Source of the DNA: Caulobacter sp. Root1455
GTDB lineage: Bacteria > Pseudomonadota > Alphaproteobacteria > Caulobacterales > Caulobacteraceae
Length of the DNA stretch: 64,000 nucleotides
Reading direction: 5' to 3'
Assembly (NCBI RefSeq): GCF_001426905.1
Contig: NZ_LMFQ01000001.1
Coordinates: 528,204 to 592,203 of the forward strand
Of the stretch, positions 50,221 through 59,105 are shown one piece after another. The first letter of the stretch is position 1. The number at the start of each line of letters is the position of its first letter. A program made the translations under genes and the position numbers. The notes below the pieces were generated by a model. It did not search any database and was not told where the DNA came from. It was given only the letters and a program-made list of their open reading frames with translations.

Positions 50221-52650
50221 TTAGAAGGCGGCGTGCAGGGTGATGCTGGCCGTGCGCGGGTAGCCCGGTTGGCCCAGGCCCGTGCCCGAGGGGTTCACGG
50301 CGAGGTCGCCGAGATACTTCTCGTTGGACAGGTTCTTCACGTTGATCTGGACGTAGGTGTTCTTCATGCCGAGACCTTCGAGGTAGTTGGTCAGCATGTA
50401 GCGGGCGTCCAGGTCGAGCAGCGCGTAGCTCGGCGCCTTTTCGGTATTGGTCAGGTTGGTCCAACGCTCGCCGACGTACTTGGCTTGGACGCCGACGCTG
50501 AACGCTTCGGTGATGTCCCAGTCGACGCGCACGGCGCCTTGGTGCTTCGGCGCCTCATACAGCTCCTTGCCCTTGGTCGGCAGCACCGAACCCAGGGTCG
50601 TGCCCGGGATGTTCTCTTGCAGTTCCGAGTCCTGGTACGAGTACGAGGCGTAGAAGCTGAGGTACTCTTCCGGCTTGAAGCCGAACGCGGCGTCAAAGCC
50701 CTTCTTCTTCACGTCGCCGACGTTGATCGAGAAGGCGATGTTGTCCTGCTCGTTGAAGGCGCGCTCGATGCGGTTGCTGAAGTCGGTGTACCAGACGGCG
50801 GCCGACAGCAGGATGGTCGGCGACTGGTAGCGGTAGCCGATGTCATACGAGTCGGTCAGTTCCGGACCCGGATCCGTCAGCTTCTTGTCGTACAGGTCGT
50901 CGGTGCGGGGCGCCGACAGGGTCTTGGCGTAGCTGACATAGACCGACTGGTAGTCGGCCAGGACGTAGCTGGCGGCGACGCTCGGCAGCAGCTTGTCGTA
51001 CTTGCGGGTGAACTCGCGAGGACGACCGTACTGAGTCGCGCCTTGGCCCGGCAGGGTGACCAGGGTCTGGCCGTTGCCGTCGTTGCTGCCCGCCACCGCG
51101 GTCGGGGTCTGGTTGGTGCAGTAGGCCGTGAAGGTGTCGGCCTGATAGCAGAAGTTATGCAGCTCGCGCTTGAAGAACGGGGCGCGCACGCCGGCGTTCA
51201 GCAGGACCTTGTCGTCCATGAACTTGCCGCGGTACTCGACCGAGATCTGGTTCAGGGTGGCGACCGAGACGCGGTCGCGCTTGCGCAGGATGCTGCCGTC
51301 CGAGAGCTTGATCGACTGGCCGTAGCCGTCCTTGCCGCCGAACACGTCGTTCGGCGTCGTGTCGGCGCTGAACGTCGTATATTCGCCGGTCTGGCGGTGG
51401 TGGGCTTCGTCGTAGGTGTAGGCGGCGCGGAAGCTCTGGCTGTCCGAGAACTTCCAGATCAGCGACGAGGTCACGCCGTAACGACGGGTGTTGGTGGTGT
51501 TGGGCGAGTACAGCAGGACGCTGTCGATGGTGTCGCCGTCGCCGTTCAGGTCCTTGCCGCCGGTCAGCGCGCTGCCCCGGATGATGCCGTTGCCCGAGCC
51601 GGTGCCGTCTTCCTTGAACAGGGCGCGACCGCCGCCGTTGGCCAGCACGTACTGGAACGAGGGGTCGACGGTCAGGATGAAGTTGTCGCCGATGTGGAAC
51701 AGCGACTGGCCGCGGATGTTGCCCGTGTTCGACGGGTTGATGTTGTACTTGTAGCAGGAGCCCGCGTTGACATCGATCTGGGCGGTGCCGGCGACCGGGG
51801 TCGGACGCGCGCAGGTGGCGCGGCTGTAGCCGATGCCCGTGCCGGCGTTGAACTGGGCCAGCGTCATGCGGTTGATGAAGTTGTTGCGGTTTTCGTTGTA
51901 GTTGGCGATCAGGCTGACGAAGTCGCCGTTGTCGCCGATCGGCTGATAGATCCGCGCGTTGATCTGCTTCTTGTGGATCTTGCCCGGGCCGTTGAACACG
52001 TCGTTGATCGCGTCGGCGTAGCTGAACCAGGCGCTGGTGCCGAACGGGCCGACCTTGCCGGTGTCGATCACGCCGAAGAAGCGGCGGAAGTTGCCGTCGC
52101 CGGCCTGGGCTTCGAACACGCCGCCGAACTCGTCGGTGGGCTTGCGGGTCGTGTAGTTGATGGTGCCGCCGGCGGCCGCGGCCGTCGGGCTGTCAACGTC
52201 GGTGGTGCCGGTGTTGACCTCGACCTTGGAGATCAGTTCCGAGTCCATCTGCTGGTTCGGATAGATGGCGTAGTTGCCGCTGTCGTTCAGCGGAACGCCG
52301 TCCTGCAGCAGGGCGATGCGTTGCGAGTCGACGCCGCGGATGGTGATGTCGCCGCCGGCCGAGCCGTAGGCGTCGTTGTTGGTGAAGTTCACGCCGGGCA
52401 TCAGGTTCAGCGAGTCCAGAATGGTCTGGCCGGGCACCTGGCGGGCGATGAATTCCTGGGTGATGGTCGAACGCGACTTCGGAACCACTTGCTGAACGAT
52501 CGCGCCGTTCTGGTTCTTCACGGACGAAGCGGTGACCACGACCTGTTCGACGGCTTCCGTGCCGGTCGACTGGGCCATGGCGGCGGTGGCGCTGAGCAGG
52601 CACCCGACCAGGGCGGTCGACGCCAGACAGGCGATCTTTTTCGTCATCAT
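50221..52650 (-). CDS. TonB-dependent receptor
   Basis: The 809-residue receptor has a signal peptide (KKIACLASTALVGCLLSATAAMAQ), TonB box VEQVVVTAS, a plug (ILDSLNLMPGVNFTNND, GDITIRGVDSQRIALLQDG, AAGGTINYTTRKP) and a barrel with a C-terminal ...TASITLHAAF. Four cysteines occur in loops (ATCARP, AGSCYKYN, NFCYQADTF, AYCTNQTP), enough for two disulfides, suggesting a structured extracellular loop. The substrate is unknown. Codon use is less GC-extreme than in neighbours. Confidence 0.92.
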   Translation of the reverse strand: MMTKKIACLASTALVGCLLSATAAMAQSTGTEAVEQVVVTASSVKNQNGAIVQQVVPKSRSTITQEFIARQVPGQTILDSLNLMPGVNFTNNDAYGSAGGDITIRGVDSQRIALLQDGVPLNDSGNYAIYPNQQMDSELISKVEVNTGTTDVDSPTAAAAGGTINYTTRKPTDEFGGVFEAQAGDGNFRRFFGVIDTGKVGPFGTSAWFSYADAINDVFNGPGKIHKKQINARIYQPIGDNGDFVSLIANYNENRNNFINRMTLAQFNAGTGIGYSRATCARPTPVAGTAQIDVNAGSCYKYNINPSNTGNIRGQSLFHIGDNFILTVDPSFQYVLANGGGRALFKEDGTGSGNGIIRGSALTGGKDLNGDGDTIDSVLLYSPNTTNTRRYGVTSSLIWKFSDSQSFRAAYTYDEAHHRQTGEYTTFSADTTPNDVFGGKDGYGQSIKLSDGSILRKRDRVSVATLNQISVEYRGKFMDDKVLLNAGVRAPFFKRELHNFCYQADTFTAYCTNQTPTAVAGSNDGNGQTLVTLPGQGATQYGRPREFTRKYDKLLPSVAASYVLADYQSVYVSYAKTLSAPRTDDLYDKKLTDPGPELTDSYDIGYRYQSPTILLSAAVWYTDFSNRIERAFNEQDNIAFSINVGDVKKKGFDAAFGFKPEEYLSFYASYSYQDSELQENIPGTTLGSVLPTKGKELYEAPKHQGAVRVDWDITEAFSVGVQAKYVGERWTNLTNTEKAPSYALLDLDARYMLTNYLEGLGMKNTYVQINVKNLSNEKYLGDLAVNPSGTGLGQPGYPRTASITLHAAF

Positions 52651-52843
52651 CTTGATCTATCCCCTCGTTGAGGCCGCGACGGGGTGCATGAAGCCCGCCG
52701 GACCACGTCATTAAGAGGCTCTTTAGCGACGTATTTAGAAGGTTTGGTGACGGAAAGGCCACGATCGCGGATAAACGCGCTTCGAGGGCCCCGCGTGCGG
52801 AAGATTTAGTCAGCGTCCTCTTACTTATGCGGGAGAAATCAGC

Positions 52844-54427
52844 GTGGCCCTTGATGAAACGGCGCGGGCGGCCCAGCTGCGAATCTGGCGGCTCACCCTG
52901 GTCTTGGTCGGGGTTCTGACGGTTCTGCGGGTCGTTGCGCTGTTCGCGACCCCCCTGGAGTTGTACCCGGACGAAGCCCAGTACTGGCTGTGGTCGCGCC
53001 ACCTCGATTTCGGGTATTTTTCCAAGCCTCCGGTCATCGCCTGGTTGATCTGGGCGACCACGCGAATCGGCGGCGACGCCGAGGCCTGGCTGCGCATCGG
53101 TTCGCCGCTGCTCAACGCCGGAACGGCCCTGGTGATTTCGCGCATCGCCACCCGGCTCTACGGCGGCGAAAGGGGCGGCTCCTGGGTCGGACTGGCCGCC
53201 GCGGCGGTCTTCATCCTGATGCCGGGCGTCCAGCTGTCGTCGGTGCTGATCACCACCGACACGCCGCTGCTGTTCTTTCTGGCCTTGATGATCTGGGCCT
53301 GCGTGGCCCTGCCCGACGCCTCGGAGCGCACCCGGATCTGGGTCGCCGCCGGCATGGGCGCGGCCCTGGGCATGGCGTTCCTGAGCAAGTACGCGGCGAT
53401 CTACGCCCTGGCCGGCCTGGCCGCCCATCTGTTCCTGTCCCGCGAGGCCCGGCGCGCCTGGACGCCGGCCATGGCGATGGTCTTCTTCGCGGCCCTGTTC
53501 GCCGTGTTCGCCCCAAACCTGTTGTGGAACTACCAGCACCATTTCTCGACGGTGGAGCACACGGCGGCCAACGCCAACTGGAAGACCGGCGATCTGTTCA
53601 ACCCGATGGAGCTGGTCCAGTTCGTCGGCTCGCAGTTCGGGGTGTTCGGCCCCGTGCCGTTCGGCGTGCTGGGCGGCGGCGCCCTGCTGCTGGCGGTCCG
53701 CAAGCGGCTGGCGGCCGCCGACATCATGCTGCTGTGCTTCGCCCTGCCGCCGCTGCTCACCGTGGCGGCCCAGGCCTTCGTCTCGCGGGCCAACTCCAAC
53801 TGGGCGGGCGCGGCCTATGTCGCCGGCTCGGTGCTGGTCGCCGCCTGGCTGCTGCGCTGGGACGCCCGCCGCTGGCTGATCGGCGGCCTGGCGCTGCAGG
53901 CGGTGCTGGCGGCGCTGTTCCTGACCTGGGTGATCGATCCGCGCACGGCCGAGGCCATGGGCATGGCCAACAGCTTCAAGCGGGCCCGCGGCTGGGACCA
54001 GACGGTGCAGGCGATCATTGCCCGGACGCGCGAGGAGCAAGCCCTACACGGCGGCGTGACCGCCGTCGCCGTCGACGACCGCTTCCTCTACAATGTCGCG
54101 GCCTATTACGGCCGCGGCTATTTCGGCACGCCGGCCGCCCCGCCGCTCAAGATGTGGGTGCACGAGATCGCCCCCCGCAACCAGGCCGAGGCCGAGGCGC
54201 CGCTGGACGCGGCCCTGGGCCGTCGCGTGCTGATCGCCAGCCTCGAGGGAACCTACCGCGCCAAGATCCGCCAGGACTTCAAGGCGACCTCCGATCTGCA
54301 GATCGTCCGCGTACGCCTGGACAAGAAGCGCTCGCGCCGCACCGACCTGTTCATCGCCCAGGGCTTCGCGCCCGTGCCGCGCGATCCGGTGACGGGCCTG
54401 CCGCCGGATCCGGAGCCGACGCCTTAG
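52844..54427 (+). CDS. Glycosyltransferase family 39-type membrane protein
   Basis: The 527-residue protein starts at GTG with GGGAG upstream. It has about 11 membrane spans and, in the first periplasmic loop, LYPDEAQYWLWSRHLDFGYF with the catalytic Asp-Glu pair of GT39/ArnT-type enzymes, then SKPPVIAWL. Such enzymes move a sugar from a polyprenyl phosphate to lipid A or a protein. A soluble C-terminal domain (about 380-527) follows. The donor and acceptor are not readable. Confidence 0.88.
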   Translation: MALDETARAAQLRIWRLTLVLVGVLTVLRVVALFATPLELYPDEAQYWLWSRHLDFGYFSKPPVIAWLIWATTRIGGDAEAWLRIGSPLLNAGTALVISRIATRLYGGERGGSWVGLAAAAVFILMPGVQLSSVLITTDTPLLFFLALMIWACVALPDASERTRIWVAAGMGAALGMAFLSKYAAIYALAGLAAHLFLSREARRAWTPAMAMVFFAALFAVFAPNLLWNYQHHFSTVEHTAANANWKTGDLFNPMELVQFVGSQFGVFGPVPFGVLGGGALLLAVRKRLAAADIMLLCFALPPLLTVAAQAFVSRANSNWAGAAYVAGSVLVAAWLLRWDARRWLIGGLALQAVLAALFLTWVIDPRTAEAMGMANSFKRARGWDQTVQAIIARTREEQALHGGVTAVAVDDRFLYNVAAYYGRGYFGTPAAPPLKMWVHEIAPRNQAEAEAPLDAALGRRVLIASLEGTYRAKIRQDFKATSDLQIVRVRLDKKRSRRTDLFIAQGFAPVPRDPVTGLPPDPEPTP

Positions 54428-54432
54428 AGCTG

Positions 54433-54567
54433 GCCCCTCCCCCTCTGGGGGAGGCGGCCGAAGGCCGGTGGGGGGAGTTTTAGGATCGAAGATCCTGGAT
54501 CCGGCCACCGGCCGATCACGCCCCCCTCCGTCGGCTGCGCCGACACCTCCCCCACAGGGGGAGGGGC
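54433..54567. repeat. Intergenic palindromic element (CTCCCCC...GGGGGAG class)
   Basis: GCCCCTCCCCCTCTGGGGG and CCCCCACAGGGGGAGGGGC close the stem; CGGCCGAAGGCCG and GTCGGCTGCGCCGAC form inner hairpins. It lies between convergent genes. Confidence 0.85.
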
Positions 54568-55209
54568 TTAGACCGCGACCTCGAAATCCGCCTCGGTCTT
54601 GGTCTTGACCTCGTCCACGGTCACGCCCGACGCCAGCTCGATCAGCTTGACCGGCGTCTTGCCGCGATTGATCTCGAACACGCCCAGTTCGGTGATCAGC
54701 AGGTCGACCACGCCCGCCCCGGTCAGGGGCAGCGAGCAGCGGTGCAGCAGCTTGGGCGCGCCGGATTTCTCGCAGTGGTCCATGACCACCACCACACGCT
54801 TGACGCCGGCCACCAGGTCCATGGCCCCGCCCATGCCCTTGACCATCTTGCCGGGCACCATCCAGTTGGCCAGGTCGCCGTTCTCGGACACCTGCATGCC
54901 GCCCAGGATCGACAGGGCGATGTGGCCGCCGCGGATCATCGCGAAGCTGTCGGCCGACGAGAAGTACGAGCTCGATTCCAGCTCGGTGATCGTCTGCTTG
55001 CCGGCGTTGATCAGGTCGGCGTCCTCCTCGCCCTCGTAAGGGAAGGGGCCCATGCCCAGCATGCCGTTCTCGCTCTGCAGCGTCACGGACATGCCCTCGG
55101 GGATGTAGTTGGCCACCAGGGTCGGAATGCCGATGCCCAGGTTCACATAGAAGCCATCCCGCAGCTCCCGGGCCGCCCGTTCGGCCATCTGGTCACGCGT
55201 CCAGGCCAT
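54568..55209 (-). CDS. scoB: 3-oxoacid CoA-transferase subunit B
   Basis: This 213-residue protein has GFYVNLGIGIPTLVANYIP and SENGMLGMGPFP, where the Glu of SENG is the covalent catalytic residue. Together with subunit A it moves CoA from succinyl-CoA (or a similar donor) to acetoacetate or another 3-oxoacid. Its start overlaps the scoA stop by one base, so the subunits are translated together. Confidence 0.93.
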   Translation of the reverse strand: MAWTRDQMAERAARELRDGFYVNLGIGIPTLVANYIPEGMSVTLQSENGMLGMGPFPYEGEEDADLINAGKQTITELESSSYFSSADSFAMIRGGHIALSILGGMQVSENGDLANWMVPGKMVKGMGGAMDLVAGVKRVVVVMDHCEKSGAPKLLHRCSLPLTGAGVVDLLITELGVFEINRGKTPVKLIELASGVTVDEVKTKTEADFEVAV

Positions 55210-55934
55210 CAGACGGTCTCCCCAGTTTTTTCTTCACGAGGACGGGTGGTGACGCGCTCGATGCGCTTCTCGAACGTCGCGCCCTTGATCAGGCGGTCGA
55301 CATAGATGCCGGGCGTATGGATGCCGTCCTTGTCCAGCGCGCCGATCGCCACGATCTCCTCGACCTCGACGACGGTGGCCCTGCCGGCCGTGGCCATCAT
55401 CGGATTGAAGTTGCGGGCGGTCTTTCGGTAGACGAGGTTGCCCTCGGCGTCGGCCTTCCAGGCCTTGACGATCGACAGGTCGGCGGTCAGGCCGCGCTCC
55501 ATCACGTACATCTCGCCGTCGAACTCACGGACTTCCTTGCCCTCGGCCACCAGGGTGCCGTAGCCGGTGCGCGTGAAGAAGGCGGGGATGCCCGCCCCGC
55601 CGGCGCGGATGCGTTCGGCCAGGGTGCCCTGCGGATTGAACTCCAACTCCAGCTCGCCGCTGAGGTAGAGCTGTTCGAACAGCTTGTTCTCACCCACATA
55701 GGACGAGACCATCTTCTTGATCTGGCGGTTCTCCAGCAGGATCCCCAGGCCGAAGCCGTCGACGCCGCAATTGTTGGAGACCACCGTGAGGTCCTTGACG
55801 CCCGTTTCGCGGATCGCCGCGATCAGGTTCTCGGGAATGCCGCACAGGCCGAAGCCGCCGGCCATGATCGTCATGCCATCGAATAAAAGACCCGCCAGCG
55901 CTTCGGCGGCTGTGGACTTCACCTTGTCGACCAT
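55209..55934 (-). CDS. scoA: 3-oxoacid CoA-transferase subunit A
   Basis: The 241-residue subunit contains [20 protein letters not shown] (the glycine-rich CoA-binding stretch) and [14 protein letters not shown], matching the SCOT/AtoD alpha family. [15 protein letters not shown] and [11 protein letters not shown] are further family blocks. It is the first gene of the pair. The Sco and Ato names cannot be separated by sequence alone, so ketone-body or butyrate use is open. Confidence 0.93.
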   Translation of the reverse strand: MVDKVKSTAAEALAGLLFDGMTIMAGGFGLCGIPENLIAAIRETGVKDLTVVSNNCGVDGFGLGILLENRQIKKMVSSYVGENKLFEQLYLSGELELEFNPQGTLAERIRAGGAGIPAFFTRTGYGTLVAEGKEVREFDGEMYVMERGLTADLSIVKAWKADAEGNLVYRKTARNFNPMMATAGRATVVEVEEIVAIGALDKDGIHTPGIYVDRLIKGATFEKRIERVTTRPREEKTGETV

Positions 55935-56030
55935 GGTTCCTCCCGGAGCGACGTTCGCCGATTGCTCTGAGCCGACGGACGGAGAAATTCAACCCTTGAT
56001 GAATAAAATTTCGATGCGTGGAGTTTCGGC

Positions 56031-56642
56031 GTGACGGATCAGGCTAACCCTGGGGAAACTAGCACCGGGCTCGTGACGCCCGCCACCTCGGGGGTGCTGT
56101 TGACCCTGGCGCATCCGGCGCTTGAACGCTCCCGCGCCAATCGCGCCCTGGCCAAGGCGGTCAAGGGGCTGGAAGGCGTCACCTTCAACGACCTCTACGA
56201 GACCTATCCGGACTTCGCGATCGACATCGAGGCCGAGCAGGAGAAGCTGCTGTCGCACGACGTGATCGCCGTGCAGTTCCCGCTCTACTGGTACTCGACC
56301 CCGGCCTTGCTGAAGGAGTGGTTCGACCTGGTCTGGCTGCACGGCTTCGCCTACGGCCTGGACGGCAACGCCCTGGCCGGCAAGCGCCTGTTCGCCGGCT
56401 GCACCACCGGCGGGGCGGCCAAGGCCTATCACGCCCACGGCTACAACCGTTTCACCCTGGACGAATATCTGCGCCCGCTGGAGCAGACCGCCTATCTGTG
56501 CGGCATGGTCTGGGAGACGCCTTTCGTGGTGCACGGCGCGGCGGTCAAGGACGACGAGGAGCTCAAGGCCGAGGCCCAGCGTTATCGCGCCCGCGTCGGC
56601 TCGCTGCTGACCGCCCCCGCCGACCTCGAACTGGGGGCCTGA
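56031..56642 (+). CDS. kefF: KefF/KefG-type NAD(P)H oxidoreductase (flavodoxin fold)
   Basis: This 203-residue protein has a GTG start with GTGGAG upstream. VLLTLAHPALERSRANRAL and IAVQFPLYWYSTPALLKEWFD are typical of the quinone-reductase-like ancillary subunits that bind and activate Kef channels. The adjacent kefC (3 bases later) confirms the pairing. It is divergent from scoAB. The N-terminal 20 residues (TDQANPGETSTG) are an extra, probably flexible extension. Confidence 0.88.
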   Translation: MTDQANPGETSTGLVTPATSGVLLTLAHPALERSRANRALAKAVKGLEGVTFNDLYETYPDFAIDIEAEQEKLLSHDVIAVQFPLYWYSTPALLKEWFDLVWLHGFAYGLDGNALAGKRLFAGCTTGGAAKAYHAHGYNRFTLDEYLRPLEQTAYLCGMVWETPFVVHGAAVKDDEELKAEAQRYRARVGSLLTAPADLELGA

Positions 56643-56645
56643 TCC

Positions 56646-58565
56646 ATGCCGTTCCTCCTGCAGGCCCTGGTCTATCTCGGCGCCGCCGTCATCTCCGTGC
56701 CGATCGCCAAGCGGCTGGGCCTGGGCTCGGTGCTCGGCTACCTGATCGCCGGGGTGGTGATCGGGCCGTTCGCCCTGTCCCTGGTCGGCGAGCAGACCGA
56801 CATCATGAAGTTCGCCGAGTTCGGCGTGGTCATCCTGCTGTTCCTGATCGGGCTGGAGGTCCAGCCCTCGACCCTGTGGGACATGCGCAAGGCGATCTTC
56901 GGCTTCGGCGGCGCCCAGGTCGTCGGCACCTCGCTGGCCATCGCCGGCGTCTCGATGCTGCTGGGCCTGCCCTGGCAGACGGCCCTGGCCGTCGGGATGG
57001 TGCTGGCCATGTCCTCCACCGCCATCGTGCTGCAGACCCTGGACGAGAAGGGCCTGAGGCAAGGCCCGGTCGGACGCGCCGCCTTCGGGATCCTGCTGCT
57101 GCAGGACCTGGCGGTCATCCCGATGTTCGCCTTGCTGCCGACCCTGGCGACCATCGCCCCGCCGGTCCATGCGGGCGCGGCCGAAGGCCACGGCGGCGTC
57201 AGCCTGGTCGCCCACCTGCCGCCCTGGGCCCAGGGCCTGTCGGTGCTGGTGGCCGTGGGCGCCGTGGTCGGCGGCGGCCGCTATCTGGTGCGGCCGATCT
57301 TCCGCTTCATCGCCGAGGCCCGCCTGCGCGAGATCTTCACCGCCGCGGCCCTGCTGATCGTGGTGGGCGTGGCCAGCATCATGCAGACCGTCGGCCTGTC
57401 CCCCGCCCTCGGCGCCTTCCTGGCCGGCGTGGTGCTGGCCGAGAGCGAGTTCCGCCGAGAGCTGGAGACCGACATCGAGCCGTTCCGCGGCCTGCTGCTG
57501 GGCCTGTTCTTCATCACCGTCGGGGCCGGCATCGACCTGCGCCTGGTGGCCGGCCAGCCCCTGACCCTGATCGGCCTGGTGCTGGGGCTGATGGTGCTGA
57601 AGTTCCTGGTGATGTTCGGCCTGGCGCTGTTGTTCAAGGCCCCGGTTCGGGGCGCGGCGGCCGTCGCCACCGCCCTGGCCCAGGGCGGGGAGTTCGCCTT
57701 CGTGCTGCTGACCTTCACGGTCGGGGCCGGCGTGATCGGCGCGCCCCTGGCGGCCCTGCTGACCGCCGCCGTCGCCGTCTCCATGGCCCTGACCCCCGTG
57801 GCGATGATCCTCTACGAGCGCATCGCCCAGATGTTCGACGCGGCCATTCCCAAGGTGGTCCCCGACACCGGGGCTTTCGAGGACGGCGAACCGGACATCA
57901 TCATCGCCGGCTTCGGGCGCTTCGGTCAGATCACCGGCCGCCTGCTGACCGCCAACGGCTTCCGCTCGACGGTGCTGGACAGCGACATCGAGCAGATCGA
58001 CCTGCTGCGCCGCTTCGGCCGTCGGGTGCACTATGGCGACGCCACGCGGATGGACCTGCTGCGCGCCGCCGGCATCGAGCGGGCCCGGATGCTGATCGTC
58101 GCCCTGGACGACCGGGAAAAGACCGTCGAGCTGGTCGAGACCGCCCGCAAGGCCTTCCCCGACCTGGTGATCCTGGCCCGGGCCTGGGACCGCCGCCACG
58201 CCTACGACCTGCTGGCCAACGGCGCCGACGCGGTCGAGCGCGAGACCTTCGAGGGCGCCCTGGCCCTGGGGACCACCGCTCTGCAGAAGCTGGGCTACCG
58301 CGCCCATCGCGCCCACCGCGCCGGCGCGATCTTCCGCCGCCACGACCGCAAGTCGTTCGAGGACCTGCGTCCGGTCTGGGGCCAGGAGGAGGCCTATATC
58401 CTGGCCTCGCGCGACGCGGCCCAGACCATGGACAAGCTGCTGACCGCCGACCTGGCGCGCCTGCGCCCCGGCGACGCCGCCGGCGCCTGGGACACCGCCA
58501 GCCTCGACGAGGAGCTGAAGGAACGCGCCGAGCGGGAAGCGGCGCGGCGCGAGGCGGCGAAGTAG
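56646..58565 (+). CDS. kefC: Glutathione-regulated K+-efflux antiporter, KefB/KefC type
   Basis: The 639-residue protein has a 12-span membrane part (about 1-390) with LGYLIAGVVIGPFAL and LFLIGLEVQPSTLWDMR, then a TrkA-N domain from IIIAGFGRFGQITGRLL (about residue 418). Kef systems release K+ in exchange for protons when glutathione adducts of electrophiles form, protecting the cell by acidification. The kefF gene directly upstream makes this the best Kef candidate among the three CPA2 proteins of the window. Confidence 0.92.
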   Translation: MPFLLQALVYLGAAVISVPIAKRLGLGSVLGYLIAGVVIGPFALSLVGEQTDIMKFAEFGVVILLFLIGLEVQPSTLWDMRKAIFGFGGAQVVGTSLAIAGVSMLLGLPWQTALAVGMVLAMSSTAIVLQTLDEKGLRQGPVGRAAFGILLLQDLAVIPMFALLPTLATIAPPVHAGAAEGHGGVSLVAHLPPWAQGLSVLVAVGAVVGGGRYLVRPIFRFIAEARLREIFTAAALLIVVGVASIMQTVGLSPALGAFLAGVVLAESEFRRELETDIEPFRGLLLGLFFITVGAGIDLRLVAGQPLTLIGLVLGLMVLKFLVMFGLALLFKAPVRGAAAVATALAQGGEFAFVLLTFTVGAGVIGAPLAALLTAAVAVSMALTPVAMILYERIAQMFDAAIPKVVPDTGAFEDGEPDIIIAGFGRFGQITGRLLTANGFRSTVLDSDIEQIDLLRRFGRRVHYGDATRMDLLRAAGIERARMLIVALDDREKTVELVETARKAFPDLVILARAWDRRHAYDLLANGADAVERETFEGALALGTTALQKLGYRAHRAHRAGAIFRRHDRKSFEDLRPVWGQEEAYILASRDAAQTMDKLLTADLARLRPGDAAGAWDTASLDEELKERAEREAARREAAK

Positions 58566-58626
58566 GCGCCGAAAAGCGGGAACCGTCGGCCCGCCATGGG
58601 GATTCCCTTGGTCAAAGGAGGATTCC

Positions 58627-58818
58627 ATGGCCGACAACCTGCAAGATCGCGGACCCCAGGATCGGGCTCGGGTCAACGTCAACGAGCCCCATGAAGTGTC
58701 CTACTGGACCCGGAAGTTCGGCGTCACCCCCGACCAGCTGCGCGACGCGGTGACCGACGTCGGCGTCTCGGCCGACGCCGTCGAACAGGCCCTCAAGTCG
58801 CGCCGCGGCAAGGCCTGA
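58627..58818 (+). CDS. DUF3606 protein
   Basis: This 63-residue protein follows AAAGGAGG. VNEPHEVSYWTRKFGVTPDQ and AVTDVGVSADAVEQAL match the small DUF3606 family, common in alphaproteobacteria and often stress-linked; the function is not known. It is coupled to the next gene by a TGATG overlap. Confidence 0.85.
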   Translation: MADNLQDRGPQDRARVNVNEPHEVSYWTRKFGVTPDQLRDAVTDVGVSADAVEQALKSRRGKA

Positions 58819-59057
58819 TGCGCTATTTCTTCCAGCTCAGCGACGGTCATGTGCTGACCGACGACGAAGGCGAGGTGTTCGACGATCTCGACGCCGCCAA
58901 GATCGAGGCGGCGCGGATCGCCGGCGAGTGGCTGCGCGACAACGCCGACGAATTCGCCCAGGACGGGACCCTGCTGGTCGAGGTCCTGGACGACCGCCGC
59001 GCCGTCCTGGCGACGGTCGCCGTCGAGGCCGACGCCCCGACCGGAACGCTGCACTGA
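58818..59057 (+). CDS. DUF6894-type small protein
   Basis: The 79-residue protein begins MRYFFQLSDGHVLTDDEGEVFD, followed by LDAAKIEAARIAGEWLR and VEVLDDRRAVLATVAV. This 'RYFF...D..G..F.....A...A' pattern is that of DUF6894 proteins (short, one-domain, unknown role). It overlaps the DUF3606 stop by one base, so the two are co-translated. Confidence 0.8.
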   Translation: MRYFFQLSDGHVLTDDEGEVFDDLDAAKIEAARIAGEWLRDNADEFAQDGTLLVEVLDDRRAVLATVAVEADAPTGTLH

Positions 59058-59067
59058 CGAAGGCGGC

Positions 59068-59088
59068 CCTCCCCCACAGGGGGAGGAT
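59068..59088. terminator. Hairpin between convergent genes
   Basis: CCTCCCCC and GGGGGAGG around ACA form an 8-bp stem between the DUF6894 gene and the nuclease gene. It resembles one arm of the CTCCCCC-class element and may end transcription both ways. Confidence 0.4.
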
Positions 59089-59105
59089 CTTGAACTGATC
59101 CGCCC